Of a stretch of 21,496 nucleotides of DNA, positions 14,121 through 19,754 are shown one piece after another. The notes under the pieces are model-generated. The model was given only the letters and a program-made list of their open reading frames with translations. It searched no databases and was not told the DNA's origin. This DNA is from a virus: the IMG/VR virus record IMGVR_UViG_3300021440_000138, positions 1 to 21,496 of that record. One strand, written 5' to 3'. Position 1 is the stretch's first letter, and the number at the start of each line of letters is the position of its first letter. Both the position numbers and the translations under genes were made by a program.

Positions 14121-14843
14121 GTGGCTTCGTCGCTGCTTGATCTGGTCAATGAGGTTTGTCTGGAAGTGGGGCTTCCGACGACTACGCTCGTCGTTTCCTC
14201 GACCGATACGCAGGTTAAGCAGCTCCTGGCCCTCGCTAACCGCGAGGGCCGGGAACAAGTCGCTGCACCGAACCAGTGGCCGCAACTGCAAAAGGTGCAG
14301 ACCGTCACCCTGGTGAACGGACAGGCATCCTACGATTTCCCCAGCGACTTCAATGCCTACATTTCGGAGACGATCTGGAACCCGTCGATGCGCTGGACCG
14401 TGGCAGGCCCCATGTCGCCGCAGGATTGGGAATTCCTGAAATCCGGCCTCATCAATTCGCAGCCGTGGATGCGGTTTCGGATTTGGCAGGGCAAGATATT
14501 CTTTGATCCGACACCGACCAGCGTCAACGACGGCCAGACGGTGACAATCGAATACCAGTCGAACAGCTACTGCAATTCGGCAGCGGGAGTTGCGCAAAGC
14601 AAATGGGCGGCTGATACCGACACGTTCGCGCTGCCGGAAGACGTGCTTGTTCTGGGCCTCAAATGGCGCTGGCTGGCGGCGAAACGGCTCGATTACGGCG
14701 AGGAAAAGAAAGCGTGGGCCGATGCCTGCGACAAGGAACTTGCCCGCGCCTACAGCAACCGCACCGTGCCGCTGAATAACCAGTCGTGGCCGGACGCATG
14801 GGGCAAGGGGTCGATCCAAGACGGCGACTATCCGGGCCGATGA
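14121..14843 (+). CDS. Head-to-tail adaptor protein (SU10-like)
   Basis: A 240-residue protein matching the phage adaptor type described in SU10-like podoviruses. This protein sits under the portal and joins it to the nozzle, the counterpart of P22 gp4. Recognisable parts are the N-terminal helix (SLLDLVNEVCLEVGLP), VKQLLALANREGREQV at about residues 32-47, the QWPQLQKVQTVTLVNGQASY strand pair, YDFPSDFNAYI at about 72-82, and a C-terminal helix (WRWLAAKRLDYGEEKKAWAD). The start is GTG at 14121, one base after the previous stop; no earlier start fits. It overlaps the nozzle gene by ATGA, matching the assembly order of the parts. Confidence 0.85.
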   Translation: MASSLLDLVNEVCLEVGLPTTTLVVSSTDTQVKQLLALANREGREQVAAPNQWPQLQKVQTVTLVNGQASYDFPSDFNAYISETIWNPSMRWTVAGPMSPQDWEFLKSGLINSQPWMRFRIWQGKIFFDPTPTSVNDGQTVTIEYQSNSYCNSAAGVAQSKWAADTDTFALPEDVLVLGLKWRWLAAKRLDYGEEKKAWADACDKELARAYSNRTVPLNNQSWPDAWGKGSIQDGDYPGR

Positions 14844-16384
14844 AACAGGCGCTGCGCTCGACCAAGGCGTCCACCACCTCGATTCCGGCCCCTGTCGGCG
14901 GCTTGAACGCTATCGACTCGCTGGCCGATATGCCCGCAACCGATGCGATCCAGATGGACAATTGGGTGCCGGGCGTTACGTCCTGCGCAATCCGCTACGG
15001 CTATCTTGCGCAAGTGACGGGCTTCGCCTCAACCGTCGAAAGCCTGATGCCCTACAATGCCGCATCGGCCAACAAGCTCTTTGCCGCCTCCGGGACCGCA
15101 ATCTATGACGTGACGGTAGCTGGCGCATTGGGGGCGGCGGTTGTGTCGGCCATGTCAAACGCGCGCTGGCAGCATATCAATTTCGGCACGGTCGGCGGGC
15201 AATTCCTGCTGGCAGTCAACGGCGCGGACAAGTGCCGGGTCTATAACGGCACGGTATGGGGCTTTGAAGGCGACGGCACGTTCCCGGCTGTGACGGGCTT
15301 CAACACGCAGCTTGCCAAAGACGTTCAGGTCTATGCCCGGCGTGTCTGGTTTGTCGAAAAGAACAGCTTCCGGGTCTGGTATCTGCCGCTGGAAAGCATC
15401 GGCGGTGCGGCGGCATCAATCGACTTTTCATCGCGGTTCATTCTGGGCGGCTATCTCGCCGGAATGGTGACGTGGCAGGTTGCATCCGAACTCAACATCA
15501 ACACCTACGCGGCCTTCGTTTCGTCCATGGGCGAGGTGCTGCTTTATACGGGCGATAACCCCGCCGATGCGACGACATGGGCGCAGGTCGGCCAATTCCG
15601 CATTGGCCGGCCTATCGGGCAGCGGTTCTACGAGCGTTTCGGCAATGATACGGTCCTTGTGACTATCGACGGGCTTATGCCACTGTCGAAAGCGGCAATT
15701 ACGGACAGGCGTTCGCAGTCCGATGCGATCAGCTACAAGATCATTCAGGCCATCGGCGATGACCAGTTGCTCTATTCGGCAAACTTCGGCTGGCAGGCGA
15801 TCATCTATCCGGCTGGCAACAAGCTCATCATCAACGTGCCAAAATCGCAGGCATCGGATAACGTGCAATACGTGATGAACACGCTCACGAATGCATGGTG
15901 CCGCTACACCGGGATCGGGGCCTATTGCTGGGCGCTCTACAAGGACGAAATCTATTTCGGCGGCGCAACGGGCGTCTACAAGGCCGAATACGGCAATGAT
16001 GACAACGGCACCGCGATCAATGCCACGGTGATCCCGGCATACAGCTATTACGGCGCACCGGGCGCTAACAAGCTGTTTACCGCCGTGCGCCCGATCATCA
16101 CCGCCAACGGCACGTTTTCGCCATCTATCGGGCTGGTATTCGACTTTCAGGGCGGTATCCCGTCAAGCAGCCCCCAGCTTTCGACGGCAAGCTCAACGGC
16201 GGCGTGGAATACCTCGCCGTGGAATACGACGCCTTGGGGGTCGGTATTCATCACGAACCGCAACTGGCAATGGATCGGCGGCATCGGTTTCTCGGCAACA
16301 ATGGTCATGCAAAGCTCTACCAAGGGTATGGATGTAACGTGGGCCTCTACCGATTGGCTTTATGAGCGCGGCGGGGTTTACTAA
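14840..16384 (+). CDS. Tail nozzle/hub protein (P22 gp10-like, beta-propeller type)
   Basis: A 514-residue protein. ATG 14840 is chosen because it overlaps the adaptor stop (ATGA); the longer open frame upstream is a shadow. The N-terminus (STTSIPAPVGGLNAIDSLAD... AIQMDNWVPG) is a hallmark of podovirus nozzle or DNA-stabilisation proteins. The body has propeller-like strands (FAASGTAIYDVTVAG, FLLAVNGADKCRVYNG, RVWFVEKNSFRVWYLPL). Near the C-terminus, AAWNTSPWNTTPWGS carries spaced Trp residues typical of this family. It would close the tail end and hold the packaged genome. The next gene's ATG overlaps its stop by one base. Confidence 0.85.
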   Translation: MKQALRSTKASTTSIPAPVGGLNAIDSLADMPATDAIQMDNWVPGVTSCAIRYGYLAQVTGFASTVESLMPYNAASANKLFAASGTAIYDVTVAGALGAAVVSAMSNARWQHINFGTVGGQFLLAVNGADKCRVYNGTVWGFEGDGTFPAVTGFNTQLAKDVQVYARRVWFVEKNSFRVWYLPLESIGGAAASIDFSSRFILGGYLAGMVTWQVASELNINTYAAFVSSMGEVLLYTGDNPADATTWAQVGQFRIGRPIGQRFYERFGNDTVLVTIDGLMPLSKAAITDRRSQSDAISYKIIQAIGDDQLLYSANFGWQAIIYPAGNKLIINVPKSQASDNVQYVMNTLTNAWCRYTGIGAYCWALYKDEIYFGGATGVYKAEYGNDDNGTAINATVIPAYSYYGAPGANKLFTAVRPIITANGTFSPSIGLVFDFQGGIPSSSPQLSTASSTAAWNTSPWNTTPWGSVFITNRNWQWIGGIGFSATMVMQSSTKGMDVTWASTDWLYERGGVY

Positions 16385-16848
16385 TGTTGCTTGACCCTGT
16401 GCCGGGGGGTCGATTTATCATCGCCGATGACCGCATGATGCGCTGGATTGCCGAACGCATCCCCGGCATTGCGCCGGGATACACATGGCAGCAGGCAACG
16501 GCGATTGGGCTGGCATCGGGCAATGAGATCATCGCGGGCATGGTCGTGCATGACTACGTGCCGGAAACGCGTAACTGCCAGATCACGTTCGCGGCATCGC
16601 GTCCGAATTGGGCCACGAAAGCCTCGATCCGCGCCATGCTGGCATATCCGTTCCTGCAATTGAACTGCCGCCGCGTGACAACGCTGATCCGGCGTTCAAA
16701 TGCCCGCGCGATCCGGTTCAACCTGGGGATCGGGTTCAAGCAGGAAGGCGTGGTGCGCTATGGCTTCGGTGACGAGGATGCGCTGTTGTTCGGCCTGCTG
16801 ATCGAGGAAGCGCCGGAATGGATGGGCTTTACCTCGCCGCCCGAATAG
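16384..16848 (+). CDS. GNAT-family N-acetyltransferase
   Basis: A 154-residue protein with GNAT features: an N-terminal alpha/beta part, a central strand containing AIGLASGNEIIAGMVVHDYV, a basic helix and strand RRVTTLIRRSNARAIRFN, and the acceptor-end signature GIGFKQEGVVRYGFGDEDAL, where GF-x-x-EG is the usual strand-turn near the C-terminus. GNAT enzymes move an acetyl group from acetyl-CoA to an amine. Small GNATs of this kind occur among tail genes of podoviruses, but their target is generally unknown. The start ATG 16384 overlaps the nozzle stop (TAATG), so it belongs to the late operon. The length is normal. The acetyl-CoA pyrophosphate loop (Q/RxxGxG/A) is not clear. Confidence 0.78.
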   Translation: MLLDPVPGGRFIIADDRMMRWIAERIPGIAPGYTWQQATAIGLASGNEIIAGMVVHDYVPETRNCQITFAASRPNWATKASIRAMLAYPFLQLNCRRVTTLIRRSNARAIRFNLGIGFKQEGVVRYGFGDEDALLFGLLIEEAPEWMGFTSPPE

Positions 16849-16856
16849 GCTAAGTC

Positions 16857-16919
16857 ATGCGCGAATGGCAGCGGCCTTGTCGCTCCTCCATCGAGCAATC
16901 GAGATCGGAGGACGCGTGA
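16857..16919 (+). CDS. 20-residue micro-ORF coupled to the next gene
   Basis: ATG 16857 to TGA 16917-16919 encodes MREWQRPCRSSIEQSRSEDA. It starts eight bases after the GNAT stop, and its stop overlaps the GTG of the next gene as GTGA, the junction type used throughout this operon. Third positions are mostly G or C. There is a weak ribosome site (ataggctaag). It could be a leader that carries ribosomes to the GTG start. A competing reading is that the next gene starts at ATG 16865 in another frame. Confidence 0.4.
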   Translation: MREWQRPCRSSIEQSRSEDA

Positions 16920-17152
16920 ACAAGCTCAATCCCCATAAGCCCAATGCATATGACCCGGCGCAGAACATCGCGGCGGCACAGGGTATGAATATGCCCGTGC
17001 ATGGTATGGAAAATATGCCAATGCCTCAGCGCGGCGGGCAGCACAGCGACCAGCGGGCGATGATGCGGCGGCAGATGATGGCGCAAATGCTGGCAAGTCA
17101 GCCGTTCAAAAACCCGCAAATGGTCCCCATGCAACAGCAGATGTATAGCTGA
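16916..17152 (+). CDS. Methionine-rich small protein
   Basis: A 78-residue protein starting at GTG 16916 behind cggagga. A longer version from ATG 16865 would add MAAALSLLHRAIEIGGR but has no ribosome site. About a sixth of the residues are Met, in clusters (GMNMPVHGMENMPMPQ, RAMMRRQMMAQML, MVPMQQQMYS), with many Gln and Pro. The profile fits a flexible virion or internal protein. It overlaps the next gene by TGATG. I do not recognise a family. Its position ahead of the S74 and ejection-protein genes suggests a particle component. Confidence 0.62.
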   Translation: MNKLNPHKPNAYDPAQNIAAAQGMNMPVHGMENMPMPQRGGQHSDQRAMMRRQMMAQMLASQPFKNPQMVPMQQQMYS

Positions 17153-18117
17153 TGAAAGCGCCCAAAGCACCCGATCCCTACGCGACTTCGGCGGCACAAA
17201 CGCAGTCGAACCAGCAGACCGCCGCCTATAACGCGGCGCTCAACCGGGTTTCGCAATACACGCCCTACGGGAACCTGGTCTATTCGCAGACCGGGGTTGA
17301 TGGCAGCGGCGCGCCGAACTACCGCGCGGACGTATCGCTTACCCCGGCAACGCAGCACCAGCTCGACACGCAGCAGGCGCAGGACAGCGCGATTGCCGAC
17401 CTTGGCTTGGGCCTAACCGGGCAAATCGGCGACCAGATCAACCAGCCGATGCCGGACACTGCCGAGAGCGCGCGGGCGGCAAGCGATGCCTACTATAACA
17501 AGCAAAAGGCTTATCTTGATCCGCAGTGGGCAACCACGCAGGACAATACCGACAGCAAACTGGCAAACCAGGGCATTATCCAAGGCTCCGAGGCATGGAA
17601 CCGCGCGCAGGATGCGCTGGGGCGGCAAAAGACTTTTGCTTACGACCAGGCGCAGAACGGTGCAGTGCTGCAAGGCCAGAACGCGCAGGCGGCGGCTTTG
17701 GCGAATGCGATCACGCAGCGCAACTTGCCCGTTAACCAGCTCAACGCGCTGCGCAGTGCTACGCAAATCCAGAACCCGACGTTCACCAATACGCCGACTT
17801 CAAACTCGGCCAATACCGATGTTTCGGGCAATATCTGGAACAGCTACAATGCGCAGGTTGCCAACTCGAACAACTTCATGAACGGTTTGTTCGGGCTGGG
17901 CGGTGCGGCGCTTATGGCATCTGATCGCAGGTTGAAAACAGCGATCCGCCGCATCGGTAAAACCCGCATTATGGGCTTGCCGCTTTACGCGTTCCGCTAT
18001 GTGTGGGGCGGTCCTGTCCGCGTCGGCGTCATGGCGCAGGACGTGCTGCGCGTGATGCCTGAAGCCGCGCTTAAGGTGAAGGGTCGCTACGTGGTCAATT
18101 ACGGGGCGCTCAGCTAA
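17152..18117 (+). CDS. Virion protein with C-terminal Peptidase S74 chaperone domain
   Basis: A 321-residue protein. Residues 1-250 are polar, rich in Gln, Asn, Ala and Thr, and start with VSQYTPYGNLVYSQTG (33-48), which resembles a pattern found in podovirus particle proteins. Residues 256-321 form an intramolecular chaperone auto-processing domain: SDRRLK with Ser257 and Lys262 as the likely self-cleavage pair, then YAFRYVWGG, VGVMAQDV and VMPEAAL. In this family the domain helps trimers fold and then cuts itself off just before the serine, which would release about 65 residues. The long N-terminal part looks helical and disordered rather than fibre-like. Starts TGATG, ends TAATG with its neighbours. 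Confidence 0.82.
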   Translation: MKAPKAPDPYATSAAQTQSNQQTAAYNAALNRVSQYTPYGNLVYSQTGVDGSGAPNYRADVSLTPATQHQLDTQQAQDSAIADLGLGLTGQIGDQINQPMPDTAESARAASDAYYNKQKAYLDPQWATTQDNTDSKLANQGIIQGSEAWNRAQDALGRQKTFAYDQAQNGAVLQGQNAQAAALANAITQRNLPVNQLNALRSATQIQNPTFTNTPTSNSANTDVSGNIWNSYNAQVANSNNFMNGLFGLGGAALMASDRRLKTAIRRIGKTRIMGLPLYAFRYVWGGPVRVGVMAQDVLRVMPEAALKVKGRYVVNYGALS

Positions 18118-19754
18118 TGGCGACCAAACAGGACGTATCCTTTGCCAGCCCGCAAGCGATCCTTGCGCCGGACCTTACCGTCCAGCAGGCGCAGCAGGAG
18201 CGCCAGCAAGCGCTGATCGACGCCTTGAAGTCGCAGGCCTTGCAGCAGATAGACGGCGGGCGCGGTGCCATTTCATGGACGCAGGGGCTGGCGAAGCTGG
18301 CCGATGCGCTTGCGGCGCGGACCATGCAAAAGCGTGTGGACAAGAAGGCGGTGCTACTAAACCAGTCCTACGCCGACCGGATGCGCCCAATGTTCGGCTT
18401 GCCGCCTATCGGGCAGCAACAGCAAGGCAGCAGCGCCGGGCCTATTGATCCCGGAATGTCGGCTGGAATGTCGCAGCCTACGCAATTCGATCAGGCCTTC
18501 GCGCCTGAAACGCAAGCAATGGCGGGGGCCTCTCCTCCCCCCGTGGCACCTGCCATGCAGGAAGCCGCCCCGCTGCCGCAGTCCCCGCAGTCCCCTGCGG
18601 CAGCGGGGGATTACCCTATGGCGCTGAGCGGCAATCCACAGCAGGATCTCAACGACTGGGCGATGAACTCGGACGAATACACAAAGGCCATGATCGCCAA
18701 TCACGCGCCGGTCGCGATGGCCCGCACCGTGCAGCAGGCGCGGGATGCAATGGCGCGCGGGGACTTTGCGACGGCGCAAGCATTGCTGAAAAATATCCAA
18801 AAAGAGAACAACATTCCGCCAATCATAGGCCGGGCAAATGCGACAATTCGCGATGCGACTGATCCGTCAAAGGTTCTCGGGTATGATCCGGGCGCACTAA
18901 CCGGGGCAATTCCTGAATTTGGGCCGGATGGAATGCCGACTGGCTACAGAATGCTGCCCGGTGCATCACAAGCGATTGCGGCGGCATCCGGGGCTGAAAC
19001 CGCAGGCAAGAACGCAAACACGCCGATCACGGCTTACGATGCACAGGGCAACCCGATATTCACCAACGCGCTTAATGCGGCCCACGGCGGACAGGGCGGC
19101 AACTTGCGCCCCGCGCCCCCGCTTGGCGCGCAGGCCGCTTTCAACGTCACTGGCACCAATTCAGCCAATGCGTTCCAATCCATCTCGGATGCGGCTGCGG
19201 ACGTGCCTAACCGCATCCTCGCGCTGCGCCAGATGCAAACGCTGGTCAATGATCCGAAGTCAGTATTCGGAAAGGGCAGCGAAGGATGGAATAAGGCGGC
19301 GGGCTATCTCGGCACATTGACGGGCGGCGAACGTCCGAACGTCACCAACGCAAACGAGTTCAACAAGTGGGCCGCGCAATACAGCGCCCGCTCTGCGCAG
19401 GAGCTTGGCCTGCAAGGTTCCGATAGCCGCGTCCAACTTGCTGTCCATGCCACCCCGAACGGCGAGATGACGCGCGGCGCGCTGCAAACCATTCTGCCGC
19501 AATTCGTCGGTCTGGAAAACGCCAAGGCAGGCATGGCGCAAGCCGCGAATACTTGGCAGCAGCAATACGGCCCCGCATCGGTGCAGCAGTTCCGCACGAC
19601 GTGGAATCAGAATTATGACCCGCGCATCTATACCTGGATGGCGCAGGGTCCGCAGGCCTTTGCGCAAAATGCCAAGTCGCTATCGGCTTCGGAACGCAAT
19701 GCGCTGCGCAACAAGTATGTTGAATTGAAGCGCATCGGGGCGCTGCCGCAGTGA
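18117..19754 (+). CDS. Putative internal virion / DNA ejection protein
   Basis: A 545-residue Ala/Gln/Pro/Asn-rich protein without a catalytic motif. Residues 20-45 are a Gln-rich helix (LTVQQAQQERQQALIDALKS), and 95-165 are low complexity (Pro, Gln, Ala, with a PQSPQSP repeat). The C-terminal 230 residues are mostly helical, with a clear domain from about 330 (NVTGTNSANAFQSISDAAAD) to the end. Proteins of this size and composition next to a transglycosylase-bearing protein are typical of the ejection proteins of T7- and P22-like phages, which form a channel across the envelope. Starts at TAATG and overlaps the next gene by GTGA. The ejection role is inferred from context. Confidence 0.72.
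   Translation: MATKQDVSFASPQAILAPDLTVQQAQQERQQALIDALKSQALQQIDGGRGAISWTQGLAKLADALAARTMQKRVDKKAVLLNQSYADRMRPMFGLPPIGQQQQGSSAGPIDPGMSAGMSQPTQFDQAFAPETQAMAGASPPPVAPAMQEAAPLPQSPQSPAAAGDYPMALSGNPQQDLNDWAMNSDEYTKAMIANHAPVAMARTVQQARDAMARGDFATAQALLKNIQKENNIPPIIGRANATIRDATDPSKVLGYDPGALTGAIPEFGPDGMPTGYRMLPGASQAIAAASGAETAGKNANTPITAYDAQGNPIFTNALNAAHGGQGGNLRPAPPLGAQAAFNVTGTNSANAFQSISDAAADVPNRILALRQMQTLVNDPKSVFGKGSEGWNKAAGYLGTLTGGERPNVTNANEFNKWAAQYSARSAQELGLQGSDSRVQLAVHATPNGEMTRGALQTILPQFVGLENAKAGMAQAANTWQQQYGPASVQQFRTTWNQNYDPRIYTWMAQGPQAFAQNAKSLSASERNALRNKYVELKRIGALPQ
18568..18608 (+). repeat. 14-bp perfect inverted repeat inside ejection-protein gene
   Basis: ccccgctgccgcag (18568-18581) and its exact reverse complement ctgcggcagcgggg (18595-18608) enclose a 13-base loop. 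The stem has 12 G-C pairs and would form a very stable mRNA hairpin. It lies in codons for the low-complexity linker (PLPQSPQSPAAAG), where a 9-base tandem (ccgcagtcc twice) also occurs. Confidence 0.8.
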
